A stretch of DNA of 64,000 bases from Leguminivora glycinivorella (GCF_023078275.1 NC_062978.1:26495967-26559966), one strand, 5' to 3'. Positions 1 through 15,100 are shown, counted from the stretch's first letter. Program-made: numbers and translations. The notes: generated from the letters alone by a model not told the origin.

Positions 1-32
1 CCTGACCACACAAGTATTATAATTTATTGTAC

Positions 33-166
33 CTGGTTTAAGTTTAAACTGCCACTGGTTCCTAGGATCCTGGTAATACTTGGCCAGGTTCCTTAAAGCC
101 CTATAGTAGTTCCTACACTCCTCTCCGTCCAGGAACGCCATTGGCGCTCGGTCGTACACATTGAAT
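33..166 (-). CDS. TMLHE: TMLHE-like exon, C-terminal part of the catalytic domain
   Basis: The exon runs from an acceptor (TTTGCAG before base 166) to a donor (GTACAA from base 32). It is 134 bp and encodes FNVYDRAPMAFLDGEE through to FKLKPG. The first base completes an Arg codon begun in the exon at 1572-1799. In the family this stretch precedes the strand with the distal iron-binding histidine, which must lie in the next exon, outside the window. The ORF reads on into the intron but that extension has no family similarity. Confidence 0.85.
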
Positions 167-3100
167 CTGCAAACACAAATTTGATACTTGAATAAGTAAT
201 AAGCATTTATATTCAGGGTCAGAGCGATTCCGATGGTTGGGATAGTTTGAGTTGGTGGAGATTATTAAGTGTTATTGATCTCTGGTATACGATGATTTCT
301 TTTATTACAAGTTTTGCTTAGTTTGGGGCTAGGTTGATCTGTGTAAGGTGCCCAACATTTATTATTTTGCTTTTTATTTAGGTACGTTATGACTGACATT
401 AATTTTGTAGGTTTATAATATAGGTATCTATTAATAATGTTATGGAGAAATTATGAACGAATTCGTTGATAAATTCGCCAGGGACCTTTGTATCTTACTC
501 TGCTGACTATTACATTAATTTGACTTGTTTAATTTTTTTTAACTTTTATTTTCTACAATCTAAACGCTGGTAGCATAGCGATAAAGGCGTGCGGCTTTCG
601 TTCCGAAGGTCGCGGGTTGAAACCCCGGCTCGCACCTATGAGTTTTTCGGAATTATTTGCCAGTCACTTTTCGGCAAAGGAAAACATCGTGAGGGAACCG
701 GACTAATTCCAATAAGGTCTAGTTACCATTCGGGTTAGAAGGACAGATGGCAGTCGCTTTCTTAAAAACTAGTGCCTACTCTTGAGAGTCGTCAAAGCTC
801 CCATGAGTCGTGGCAAATGTCGGGATAATGCAAGGAGGATGATGATTTTCTACAATCCCCTTTAATTCCCATAAAACAAAAAATGTTTAATTCACTTCAG
901 GTTTTTTATTGGCTCTTGTCAGTCCCCACTTCACTCGATCTCGGAAACCGTTCGGAACAGGGTCGTACCGCTTGCCGCAATGGACAAGAAAATCAGAATT
1001 GTAAATAAACGTACTACAGAGACCTTGACATGCTTCGGAGTAGGGTTACACTGTTAATTTATAACAATGTAGACCCGCTGTGCTGAATATTAGATGGTTA
1101 TTTTTGTGTTATAAAGGGATAATTGTCTGTTCTGACTTTAGCTAGTTCCAGCTTAGTTTTTTAGTTTTGTTAACGATCTGATTTCATTGTCAATTTCGCA
1201 CAGGAAAGAGCGAATGGCAAAGTCTAGGGTCGGAGGCCAAGCTCTAGTTTGGACCGCTGAGCCAGCGAAGTAAGTTAAAATTGACATTTCTGCAACTAAT
1301 CAGTCTGTTTCACTCTTCTGACACTGGCAGTCCACGTTTACAAAACTAAGTGAACTTGTTATTAAAATACATATTCTAAATGAATATTGTATTAGACGGA
1401 AACTTAGAATGCCTAGAAATCAATTAAAGAGAAGAAAATAATATTGTCTTGGATGGAACTTGACCCACTGGACTGATGGCCAGTGATCTTCCATTTACGC
1501 TACCAAGAAGCTACCCCAAAGTATTATCGCAATACTCAGATAATGACATACTTTTCTCTGTTCAAACTTACCTAATCTGTTTCAAATCCTTCGTCCTCCT
1601 ATCAACCTTTATAACTGGCGCCGCACACTTATGGTGGTGCCCTTCTTCTATGTACTCAGCTTCCAGCTCAAACTGAGTTAGGAAGTCGAAGTCTTCGGGA
1701 AACTCCGCCTTCATTCGGGTGGCTCCGTAGAATCCGTCAACTAGTACTGTTTCGCCCCCTACTCCGCCGGAGTGCTCGATGCAATGGAGGATTTGGAGGC
1801 TGGAAAAATAATTATAGGTATATTTTTACCACTGCTGGTCTGTTCTCCACCACTAATATGCATGCTCCCGTCAGTTACCACAAAATTAGTTTAAGTAGGT
1901 CTTTTCACTATTCTTATTTTTGGTCTACCTTGGCCTCGGGTAAATCTGTGGTATCCATTCAGTCGCGGTAGCCGATCTCTGCGGATGAATCCGACAGATT
2001 AACAAAAACAAATAGCTGTATGTGAATATGTAAGCGGATTTGAAACGTGGATATTTATTGCAAGTTTTTATGCGGTAGATACTCTCAAAGGGATAAGTTC
2101 GTCTTTGTACTGTTCTTTACTGTAATTACTGTGTTTTTTGTTATTAATTGTTTTTGCAATAAAGAGTTTACTACTACTACTACTAGACGCAGCAGAATGC
2201 ATGAAAAATTACAATTTGGTGAACGCACTGTTTTTTCTTTAGTTTCCCTATAAAATATGGTACAGCATCCTTGGTGTCATCTACGGACATTTTTGGACCA
2301 GCTATCAGTGGCATAGCGTCAATACAACTCGATTCCGAACGGGTTCCCTATAATTCTGCAGTATCTGTTGAAGTTCAAACAAAGCAGATCTCAAAAACCC
2401 CTCCAGTTTTACCAACAAAAATTTTCGCCACTGCCAGCTATGCATTCCTTATACCTATGCGTGCAACGTTCATGCGCTATGGTTGTGAAACCTTTGCCTT
2501 CCTTTGCTCCTTTCACAATCAGTACCTAACTTTCATAATCACTTCCTTTTACAATAACCTCAATTGACTACAATCAGTTAAATCAGTCAAATGTCGGAAT
2601 AAAACAAAAATAATAATGTTATGAAAGACTACCACCGAGACATCTAGGTCAAAAGCTTCAAACAATTGAATCAGTGGCAAAAGTAGTGGAAAAATTGCGA
2701 TAAACTCGACAGGCTCGGCGCGAAGGTAAGTGGGCATTATTGACATTCAGACACGAAACTTCTTTAACAAGGTTTTCGAAGAAAACAATAATATTATATA
2801 ACTACCTAGTTGACTACAGAGGTACTAGAATGAAGAGTACAATATTGCTTCTAAATTATTCATTCAATTCATTAATTTTAATTAGTTTTGCCGATTTGTT
2901 TTCTTTGTTGCTTTGCGTAACTTTTATAATGCCGAAGAGTCACATAATGTCACTACCACTCTATAAAAAGTGTAGGTAACTAACAAAAAGAGGATTATAA
3001 TCTACTGAATAATAAATACCAAATTTGGTTTAATTTTTACAAGCTTTTATTCAACTTGCCTTGTTAGTATGTTTGGGTCAAAACGCAGAAGCTAAATTTG

Positions 3101-6100
3101 ACCCACTTCCTGGTTTCCGATTGAGCTGAAATTTTGCACACATATGTAAATCACGTGACAATGCAATATTAATTATGGTATCATGGAGCTGATCTGGTGA
3201 TGGAGCAGAAAGGTGGTTATAGGAACTCTGTTATGAAACGTCGTATTCCCATCGAGTAAGGGGTTTTTAAAAACGTCTGAGAGCAGTAGATGATTATTGA
3301 AAGAAAGGTACAGTTGGCGATAAAAGCTTGTGCCAAAAATGTTTTTTTTGCAAAAAAACTTATTCTTACAACTAGGGAACAAATCAAATTATTTTATTGA
3401 ATATTTTTTGATTTGTTCTTTTTTCAAGTAGTCACACTACTATACACCGTGTTTCACATAACACTAAAAACCTGAAAACTGTTTGTTCAGAATCGAGAGT
3501 AGAATCGATTGAGCTATATCTTGATGGGGGTAATATTTTTTGTTTTAATTTGTATTATTAGTTATTGTTTACGTGCCCATTCTACAAATTTGTAATACAA
3601 CATTGTGCATATCATATTATTAGAGGTTGTGTACCTTTTTCAGTATTTAAGGGTTAAGGGTTTTAATACTGGCTGGTTATTTGGATGATTATTTTTTCCG
3701 CTACGAGATAGACGTTGTGCGTCAGTTTAATTTTAAAGTTTATCATAAGTCATAACAAATTGAACTCGTACCTAATTACAACCTTATCATTTTGAATTTT
3801 AGGTTTAAATTTGCTTACTGAGTCACCTGTCCAATTTGAAGTTTACTGTGACACAGGTTAAAGTGCTTTACATTGACATAGCTGTCTATTGGTAAACCTT
3901 ATGTCGTTGCAGTAACGTACACAATTAAACAGTTTGAAGGTATATGATGGTAGCTAGCAATTATTTTATTGAGTGTAGAGTTAAAAGCCGAGTAGAGCTG
4001 CACAGAAAATTTAAAACTTAATTTAAAAAAATAATAATCATCAGATTAAAAAATGAACATTCTAGATACGTTTAAAAAAATAAAAATCAGTTGGGGTGTC
4101 TGAGCTTTTGAGTGATACCGGAAACACCGTGTATATAAATTATAAATTGAAATAGATATCATACACGAAAGAAAAAACGACAAGGCCCACTGGTGGCCGA
4201 GCCGGGAAACGAACCCGGGTCTTCAGCTTACGCGGGTAACGTCTTTACCACTAGACCACCCGCCCGCCGTGGTACCCGACGAAATTTCTCTAGTGTATGT
4301 TATCTCTGATAAGGCTAGACGCCTTTTGACCAACTCCAAGGGCGAGCAATTAGTGCTTGCACCTCCTATATGAATCCTTTGCAGGATTACGATATAGCGA
4401 GAGAGATGGTGCTGCCATCTATACAACTAGGGAACAAATCAAATTATTTTATTGAATATTTTTTGATTTGTTCTTTTTTCAAGTAGTCACACTACTATAT
4501 ATAAATTATAAATTGAAATAGATATCATACACGAAAGAAAAAATGACAAGGCCCACTGGTGGCCGAGCCGGGAAACGAACCCGGGTCTTCAGCTTACGCG
4601 GCTAACGTCTTTAGCACTAGACCACCCGCCCGCCGTGGTACCCGACGAAATTTTTCTAGTTCTTTTCCTTTCGTCAAAAGCTACATAAGCATAATTATTT
4701 TGCGATTAGGTAAATGTCTAGGCAAAACCAAAATCTTTCTTACCAAACCCTACATAAGAGCGATATTAAGAAAAAATGTAACGAACAGAAAATGTTGAGA
4801 TAATTCTTATTTATGTCGGCACGGCGAGAAAATCTCGATCATTACGCATAAGTGAACTTACATTACTCGCAACACGGTCACTTATAGCAGATTGTGTCAC
4901 AAGAGAGCAAAAAATAATTTGCTTTATGGCTAGGGCGAACATTGAATCCCGATTGGAGCGAAGGATTTTATAACTGTGTGAGGGATTCTAACCTCCTTAG
5001 TCCTCGAATACTTTGTTTTGAATTTTTAATGAGAAGTTCCAAACTCGAAAACAAAACAAAATGCTTCCAGGACTTAAGAAGATAAAATATAACTATGAGG
5101 AAAGTAATGAGGATTTAAGTGAAAAGTGATAGTTGTTTAGTAGGTACCCACAATAAAACCTATAATTAAGCTTAGGTAATACTGTAGCCTAATATTTATT
5201 ATACTTATTTTTAAAACATAGAAAAGGGTTCATTTTCATTGTTCGCCCACAGAATTGGGTCGTGAACGGATTGCCAAATAGAATCCGAAAGCGACCAACA
5301 GGCGAAAGCTTTTTGCTACAGCCCTGAAATAATAATGATGGTTACCACTTCTGAACCTAGTGATGGGCAAGCATTTAGGAATTAGGAGGCACACTCAAAG
5401 ATTATGACAGATGGCACCACCTTAATACTTATAGTTCATTGCACAGATAAATAATTTCATACGTGAGAGCGAGAAGAAGATATTTATTTTCTCTCTCACA
5501 CATATCAATGACAGTGACATGCCTAGACACTTGCACAGGCGCCGCCTGGAGGGATAAAATGAGGAGTGTCTTTACAAAAGGACTTATTTCTATAAGTCAC
5601 CAAGGTTTATTTCTCTAGGAAGACAAAAATAACCTCTGTTGACTTATAGAAATAGTGCTTTTGAAAATACACTCCTCAAATGTCAGTGTGCCTCCTCATT
5701 ACCGGTATAAGGGCCCATACAATGCTCATTTAGACGGCACGCGTACTCGTATGCGATTTTAAATAAGTACATTGCGGACTATCGAGGTTACATCCAATTC
5801 AGCCTGCCAATCAAATCATCATCATCAGCAAAGCATCTTTGCAGATGACAGTTGCAGCGATTAAAGTAAGGAGGTATCCAGCCAGTCTACAGCCTACATC
5901 GGTTGTGTTGGCTGTACAAGCCAATGGCCGATCGGCCTTTCCTATCAATGCCAATAAAATACCGCATTATAATGAAACTTCCACGAGAGTACCCGTACAG
6001 TATAAAGCAGCCCTTAAATGGTGCGAGAATTAGTGTTTCATAAAAAATTAATGCCAAAATCCCAAAATATACCATTAGCTCATCACTAGCAAGTTAGAGC

Positions 6101-9100
6101 CCCCGAAAATGTTACGACGATATTTTACGAATTTGGTTCCTTGTTGGTTTTAGAAATTGTCTTTTAATGTCCAACCTACAGTCTTTGAATTTAATAGTAA
6201 ATAAAGCAAAATAATGTCTTTAGTATATCATTCATTAGTGTATCATTTGGGACTGCAAAATGGGATTGTTCGAATAAATTCATCAGGCATCTTCTGGGCG
6301 AGTTCACTATATCGTAGGCCACGTCTTTGCCTTTGGCGAGTCTGTGGCCATGAGTAAGCCCATTTATAAAAAAACCGGCCAAGTGCGAGTCGGACTCGCC
6401 CACCGAGGGTTCCGTACCTACAAAACTATTAGGTACTTTTACGTTACTCACATAAGTCTAAAGACTGGGCTAGGCTAGAAGTATAGGTTCTCTAATGAGC
6501 ATAATTGTGTTTAGCGCCACCTCTCGACGAATTCCCGAACTAATTAGCACAGCTTGCGTGAGGTCTTTTATAATGTTAACCAAATTCAACATTTTTTATT
6601 TTATTTTAAAGTAGGTGTTTTATGTAAAATTTCGTAGCTATAAATTTTAACACCTTTATTCATAAACGTACACTAAAGTTATCCAGCCGATAAAGTTTGT
6701 TTGTCCCTTTCTATCACACCAATACGTCGGAAAGAGACAACCGAACTTTATCGGCTTGATAACTTAGTGTACGTTTATGAATAACGGGGTGAGTATTACC
6801 GTACTGTAAAAATGTAATGTATACGGATTAATGAATTTAATATAGATAGGTAATTATTGATATGTGGCAAAACGAAGGAAATTGTTTACACCTTCGCAAT
6901 AAGTATCTAATGATATTTTTTTAATTTACCATGTTACTTCACGTACCTACTTAGGTACTTATTTTAAAAACTCTAAAAATGTCTATTGAGTTTCTGTCGC
7001 AGACCACCATGTGGCTTCTGAATATTCTGCGCTGTGATAGAGTTGCCATAGTAGGTATGTATATATTGTATAATAGGCAATAAGAGGCAAAAAACATATT
7101 GTGCTAAAATATTTAAAATACCTACAGTCATTTCCGAAACGTGTGAATTCACGTCAATACTTTCTTTTATCAGTAGGCCTAGCACATGATGGCCGCGGGA
7201 GTATGTCGCCGCGAGATAGACTACCCGTCCTTATGTCATTAATACAGTTAGAAGAAGACGTGGCATCTATCTCGCGGCGACATACTCCCGCGGCCATCAT
7301 GTGCTAGGCCTACAGTATTACACGGAGTAGGTAAACGTTTCGTGGCAGCGGCAGCACACACTGCAGAGAGCGCACGTGGACACCGGCGCGGCGCCACAGA
7401 AAGTATTATTAATAACTTGTAAAACCTAATTTGTAATTTATTTATATACCTACTATTAAGTAGTTGTAAGATTGCTGCGCCCTTGCAGGGTCATATTACT
7501 CCCACATGTTATATGTTTGTAATATGTTTGCAATAAATGCTTTGTTTGTTTGTTTGAATATATAATAGCACAAGTAAAGAAGGCCCACTGCTTTGATGTT
7601 TCCGAAATGCCGCCTTTTTAAATACCTACAACATTCTTACAAAGAAACGAGCCGCACGTGCGCGGCGTCCGGTGATAGGGTTACCAATGGATCCAAACGA
7701 ATTAATACTCACATTAAATGTTATATTATTATATTCAAGTCTTGAGTACTTTCTAGGTATATACGCTGTATTTATATATTTTTGTTCAAGGTTCCAACAT
7801 CACAAGCCTTATTGAACTTTTCCGTGGGACTTAATCAGTAGTAGATCTGTATAAGAATATCTTTTGGTATTTATTTTATTCAATACCATAAAATGGTCCT
7901 ACTTTGCTCCAAAATTGGCTCCACTTTTACGAATCGCATCGCATCTTTTATAAATATGGAGTTATTGTACTTTCAATGGTTTTCTGGGAAATATGTACTC
8001 TTTATCTACCCTTTAGGTTGAAATTTGTTCCAGTTTAGTTGATACATTCGATATTTTAAAACTTTGTTTTTGGAGCAAAGTAATCTGTATGAAGCAGGAT
8101 ACTTTGCTCCAAGGCAAGATTACTTTGGATTCGGAGCTATTTCTGGCGTGGAGCATTAAATAACGTGCTTTATTCATCAATGCTCCATTGGATGATAGTT
8201 GGGGTAGCAGAAAAACACAAATTTCGCTCAGAATCACAGTTTTTTTTATTGAGATCAATCAAAATATACCTTGTAGCTCCATTAGAATCAGTCTTAAACT
8301 TGAATAATTCTTATTATTACACATAAAGTTTCTCATAAATCAACGTTTATAAACATTTCGCAAGTTATTGCTTTTAATTGCAACCATTAAATGTAAAGAG
8401 ATCTGGTAGCCTACCTATAAAAACAAAACAAAATATCAGGTAACTTTCACCTATGTAAACAAAACAAAACAAAAATGTTGTTTCAACAACACGAAATATT
8501 AGTTAGGTAAGGAATAGGTAAGAAATCAAACAGTCCACAAATAATCTAGTTCAGGAATGGAATAAAACTCTCGCCTTCCTACTTTTTTGGGAACGTTTAT
8601 GCCTCCTAGGACGTCCGCCCATTTGTACATAATCTCATCTTTGGGTTTTGGCCATTTCCAATTTTTGAGGGATCTCTGCATGGCCGATATTGTAGGGCCT
8701 TTGCCAGATATCTTCGTTATTACACCAGGGAAGATTTCACCTTCAAACATGAAGACCACATACTGTCCCACCTTTTTCACCAATTTAATTTTCATGCGTA
8801 AATCCAACTCCGACAGTGGAAATCCGTACTGGCCCATTCTTTCAACGCAGTCGCAGAAATGTAATTCTTCTTCATCATTAAATATGGGTGGAAATCCGGG
8901 TCCACCAACCTTTTTGCGGTCTTTTCTAGCCTTAATTCTGTTGATGAGTGTTCTTCTTGGAATATTAAATTGTGCAGCTGCTTTTCTTTGGGTTAAAACT
9001 TTCGACTCTATAGCCCGCAGACATTCTTCCAACGCATCTTCAGTGTAGGCTTTATAACGCCGTGCGTCAATCCTTCTAACGTACTTTCTGGGCATGATTA

Positions 9101-12100
9101 TCTAAAAAAAACAATACCAGAAAAAATCTTAACTGAAAACATTCTTTAAAAGGGATACATTGCTCCTAGAGCAAAATATCCCCAAAACCATGTGCATAGT
9201 AAACCCGTTCGTGAAAAAATTACTAATTTGGAAACTATCAAAGCAATCACTTAAATATGATGTTTCCAGATAGGTAATGAAATGTTAGATGAAACAATAA
9301 AACACTCACCAAATTTCATCCAGAGATGTTGGAGATTGGAACAGATTTTTTGAATAAACAAAATCGGTTGCATACACGCGTGTTGAAGTTTTGACAGCTA
9401 CTGACATGACGTTTAAACTTTTGACAGTCAATCATACCGGTGTTGCCAGGTGAAATCTTGTATTACCCGACAAAAACATAAAAATTTACCCAGCTAACAA
9501 CCACTTTCGTCTGGAACGGAACTTAACTTTTTTTTTTCTTGGAGCAAAGTTACCATCCAAGGAGCAAAGTAGGACCGTTTTACGGTATGTCTATTTAATT
9601 AAGTATTATTAGCCATTCCACCCGCGGACATCGCTTAAAAAACCTCGCGACGTAAAGTAACAATAGAAAGTGCGAACGTGCATTCCGTGAGAATGTGCGC
9701 CACCCCTGAGTAGGCCGCGAACTCGCGGCCACAGCTCACGGCCGCCAGGATATACTTGTAGCGCGGCGATAGGATAGCGGTGTGAGCCGCCCCTGGCAGC
9801 GCCAGCGGACGCGTCTGTGTGCGTGAGCTAGGTATGCATACAACTACAACTGCTGTAGGCACCGCCCCCCCCCCTCAGCGCGTCCTCTGCGGCGCGGCGA
9901 TAATAACCTAGCCCTAAGGCCCTGGTTTCTCTGGCCCGTCACACGCGCCCGGCGGCATTTGGATGTGAGCCGCATGTGCTCTGTCAAAGTCTGTGCTCCG
10001 GCCGCCATCGCGCGGCGCATGCGTGGGGAGGTACCGTGTCATAGAGTAAGACTTGACCAATGACCACCTAGACGCGACACTCTTAGTGTAGACCTTCTTT
10101 TATACTTTTTGTAAAATACTAACCCCCTTATTCATAAACGCACACTAAAGTTATCAAGCCGATAAAGTTCGTTTGTCCCTTTTCGGCGTATTGGTGTGAT
10201 AGAAAGGGACAAACGAACTTTATCGGCTTGATAACTTTAGTGAACGTTTATGAATAAGGGGGTAAGTAGTTTAATTTTAGCACTATCATACATTGTGCTA
10301 TGTTTAAGTTCTACTAAGTAAAACAAAAATACATTATTGATTTTTTCATATACCTACTTTAATTGCCCTTGAAGAAAATCATAGGTTATTATTGTATGAA
10401 AATATCGATTACAACTCGTGTTAGAACTGTGTAGTATTCATAAGTATAACGTGAAATAAATTTAACATTTCTCTTTTATATATTACAAACAGAATATAAT
10501 CACAATTACTATACTTCATTACCTACATGTCAAGTCTGTGCGATTATGATGCGATTAATCTATGATTTCGTTCAACAAAATGGCAGCGATAGCTTCGCGT
10601 TTGAGGAGCGCGTCCCTTCATTGAAATAATTACTTAAATAAAGATCGATTAACATAGCGTGTATACTAACCGATGAAATGTGACACGTCAGTTTTATTCG
10701 ATTTTCTCGTATGGCTTAAACAGCATCTTGTTGCGCAGGAAGGCATTTTTACATTTTATTTGTGTGCAGGCAGAAACATAAGTCCAATGGACTTATGTTT
10801 GTAGTGCAAACGTTTTGCTCGCAGTGTCCTCTCTAGTATTACCTCAATGAGTTCATCATTATCTTTAGTGAAGTCAGTCATTTTCCATATCAAGACGCCA
10901 CCCGCCGTATGTTGCTATTGTACAAAACGAATACAGACCGTCGCGTGCGGCGTGTGACCTTCGCCCGTCGAACCACCCGCCGCCGGCGACGTTTCAAAGA
11001 AACCACCCTCAAACATTTCCGAACAAAACATTCGAACGTCGTCAGTCGCGGACCCGCGTAAAAAACCACAACACATTCTATGAACATTGGTCAAGTGCGA
11101 GTCGGTTTTCGACTTTTCCATACAAAGAACTCATGAGCGCCTGAACGACTGTGATGGCAAAGTTAACTTTTCGCACTTTCAAGACTTTACGTATATATCT
11201 CGGAAACGATAAGAGATAGAGCAAAATGGACTTCAGATTTGGGCTGTCGTTGGCACAAATTCTATGTTTTCGTCAACAGAGACCTTTTTTTGGACCGATT
11301 TGAACAAAATTTTGCTCAGTCCACTTACAAACGGTCTTAAGCGCCTCCTTTTTAGTAGAAACTTAAGTTATTTTGGCAAACGAAAAAAAAAATTGAACAA
11401 TTTCTAAAAAGAAAAAGACAGAAATGAATTTCTTTCTACCTGTCCATCACGCTTACAAAATTTTAAGACGTTTAGTACCGCTTGCAGCGTCAGTGAGTGA
11501 AAATCTTAATTTGAGTTTTTTTCTCGTAAGTCCGACTTACGCTTGACTGTAGATTTCTAATAGGTTTTCCTGTAATCTACAGGGAGAGGGCTATCTCGTG
11601 TATTTTTTTGAAAATTTTACGCTAAGTAGTTTCGGAGATAAGGGGGGGGGAATGGTCATTTTTTGTCTATTTTCTTAAATTACTTCTAAAGTACCAAAAT
11701 TAAAAATTAAAAAAAAATATATTTCAAATGCTCATAAAATGCTCTTTCATTTGATATATAACACAATATAGTTTTAATAACTTTGATTTTTAATTTTCAA
11801 GTTTACCCCCCAAAAGTGACCCCTATGATTAAATTTCATTTAATTAAATTACATGTCCGTCTTTGGGCCACAGGTTTACATATGTGTACCAAATTTCAAG
11901 TAAATCGGTCCAGTAGTTTCGGAGAAATCGGCTGTAACAGAGGGACAGACAGACACACGAGTGATCCTATAAGGGTTCCGTTTTTCCTCTTTGAGGTACG
12001 GAACCCTAAAAAGACAAAAAAAAATGTGTCAGAGGTGGCAAATATAGAAAACTTAAGAGCGAAGTGTTTGTTAATAGCTTGAGACGGGCGTGTGATGAGA

Positions 12101-15100
12101 GGGATGAAAGGTATGTACTCGTATTACGAATTAATGTGGAAGGAATACTTAGTATACGCGAAAGAAAAAATCACTGAAAAGCTGGATGACTACACAAAAG
12201 ATGATTATACATGGTGTAAACCTAATACGGGCGAACCTCTTAACGGTGGTGAGTATAGGACATCAAAAATGGAATCAGATAACTTTTACATAAAATTGAA
12301 ATATTTTTTTATCCATACAAATTAATTCGGCCCGCAACGTAATGCAAACACACTCGCGTTTAACTCTCGTTGACAGTTGTCATTGATTGTCATCGCAACC
12401 ACGTTTACAGTACATTGCTGCTGGGAAATTTTTCAATATTCATTATTCTGGGGTGAAAATTAAGAGTAACTCGGAACACTTCTTAATATATAACTTCGAT
12501 AACAATATTGAATTATATGCTTGGTTTCATTTATCGCCCTTATTAGGTTTACGCGCTGTATAATTAAAGTAAAAGAATAAGTAGATTACGGACGTTAAAA
12601 AGGTAATTATGGAAGTTTAAGGAAGGGAAGACATCCCTACTGCATGAAAGCTTTTCATAGTTTTCATCTAGCATTCTTTGATGATAATGATGATACACTA
12701 AGTTTTGTCTTATCAGATCACGTCAAAATGAGCAAGACATAGTAGGTACCTTTATCTTTTATAGGTATTAATGAGAATCAAATCGAATATCATCCTGAGG
12801 CCGTATCATGGTCGTGTTTTTGTCACTAACTTGTCATATCATGCATCACTTTCGCCCTTAACTACTTGTTAGAGCATGGCAGACATGGTGAGTCAAGTGG
12901 TGTCAAATGATAATCAGCATCTTAGGCCTACTACTTATATCTTACCTAAGTTTAAAACCTGTATTTCAAATAGTCTTTACCTGTTTATATATCTTACCCA
13001 GTAGACTCCGTGAAGTAGGTGCTGTCATTATGGACAGCGAGCGGCAGGTTAGTGTAGGCAGTGTCCGCATGGTCAGCCTTAGTGGTGAACTCCCACATGC
13101 CGCCGAAGATCGTGTGCTGCACCCCTCCGAGGGCCTTGCACACCTGCTCTGTCGCTTCCAAGTTTGGCTCCACCTGGTTAACATTAAAAAAACTAGCGTA
13201 AACGTCAAAAAATGCTACCGAATGGAATAGTACATTTTTCACTACCTACAACAACGAAAAGAAAATGCTCGTAGTAAAATATCAAAGACAATCTAAATTA
13301 AATTAACATAAAAGCCTACATATAGGTACGTACATAAAATCATGCTGTATTCCCAAAAGTAGGCAGACTGCATGAAACTGCTCAATTCTGTGTCACTGTT
13401 AGTAATTTAGGGCCTCAAATTGTGACAGTTTGCTATCCCATCGGCCACACCACAATTGAGATTTTCAAAAAGACTTATTTCTATAAGTCAACAAGGTTTG
13501 TTTCTCTAGAAAGATATAGATAAAAATAACCTCTATTGACTTATAGAAATAAGTCCTTTTGAAAAGACACTCTTCAATTGGACTTAAATCTCAGAGTTGA
13601 CAATCGACGTTTTCACTAGCGACTGCGTAAATTCGAGTATACATATCTCGCTCGCACGTGTAATACGTGTATCCCTACCGTTAAGAGGGAATATGATCAC
13701 TTGATACGCAATCGCTAGCGTAACTATCAAGTATCAATGGTTGTAAGTCCGTACTCATCGCCAGTGTCCGAAGTGGTACGTGTACGTACCCCCGGCACAC
13801 TTCGGACACTGGGGGCCGATTTTTGAAGCTTACGGCGTTCGAATTCAGAAAATTGTCACTGAAAATAATAAGTAGGCAATTCACCGTTTTCAACCGGTAT
13901 TTTAGTGACAGTGAGATTCAAAAATCGGGCCGATTTTTGAAGCTTACGGCGTTCGAATTCAGAAAATTGTCACTGAAAATAATAAGTAGGCAATTCACCG
14001 TTTTCAACCGGTATTTTAGTGACAGTGAGATTCAAAAATCGGCCCCCTTGCGATGAAATGTATGAAAGAGGCGCGTTCCTAGCATACAGTCTAAGCTCTT
14101 GTAGGTGAACGGGCACCATGCTTGTATGCGTGAGATATGGCAGGTCGACTGTTTGCGTTTTTGATAGGCGATAACTGTGAGGTAGCCGAGAGGGGGTGGG
14201 TGGCACTTTCAGCGGGGTGCGGAAGTTTCCATACTGTATGATAGTGCTCTTTATTATAATGTGCCGCCGGAGCGTCACCCTTGTTTGTGGATTGAGAGAA
14301 ACGTGCTTGAGAGTGTACTGACAGGGCTCAGTTCTAATACAGTGGATAAAAGGAGTATTCTGTCCGTAATGGCCTTTCTTGTTTCGGTATACCGTTATAG
14401 GGGCGAATGACTTTTAAACCCAAGACACGAAACTGTAACTGCAGTCGCCATTAAATATACAGAATGAAATAAATAGGACCGTTAAACTTTGCAAAGTGAT
14501 TTTTGAGGTCATGCATAATGAACAACTTTTATTATGGGACCAACTGTTCCATACAAGTGAGCGAGTCGGGACATCCCGGCATCATATTTAACGATATGGT
14601 AGAACATAGCTCTAAATTCCGGAAACTTATCTAAAACAAAAGCGGCATCATGATAGTCGAAATATTTGAAACGACCAACTATGTATTCTTTTGCGTTTTC
14701 AGCCTGGTCCCATAATAAGTTGTTGATTATGACTTCAAAAGTCACTATGCAAAATTTGAACGGTCCTTTATATTTCTCCTAATATATGACTATTGTCAGG
14801 AGGGCGCTGTTATTTTGATGTACGGGTTGACAGTTCAGTATAAGTATGAACAAAATAGTATGTATGTAGGTATGTATAAGCTTTATTGTACACTAGCTTT
14901 TACCCGCGGCTTCGCCCGCGTAATAAAAGTATTCTTATTGAAACGTTTACAAAAAATAAGATTTTCATTTGGATCCGTAGGTTTCTTTGTAGGTACATCT
15001 GTCCGCGATTATTTCGATTAAGGTAAAGCGGGGCAATTCTCGACTGGGGGGTCATTGTAACTGATCTATTTGATGTACGGTCAGCCAAGAAAGTGGTTTC

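Noticed and set aside
2271..2567. 98-codon plus-strand ORF
   Set aside because: No recognisable motif, no splice context, and it overlaps nothing conserved.
8587..9048. 153-codon plus-strand ORF
   Set aside because: Antisense shadow of the pogo-like ORF at 8526-9095, which has clear domains.
12092..12325. 77-codon ORF MMRGMKGMYSYY...
   Set aside because: Plausible composition but no family, no flanking exon signals; left uncalled.
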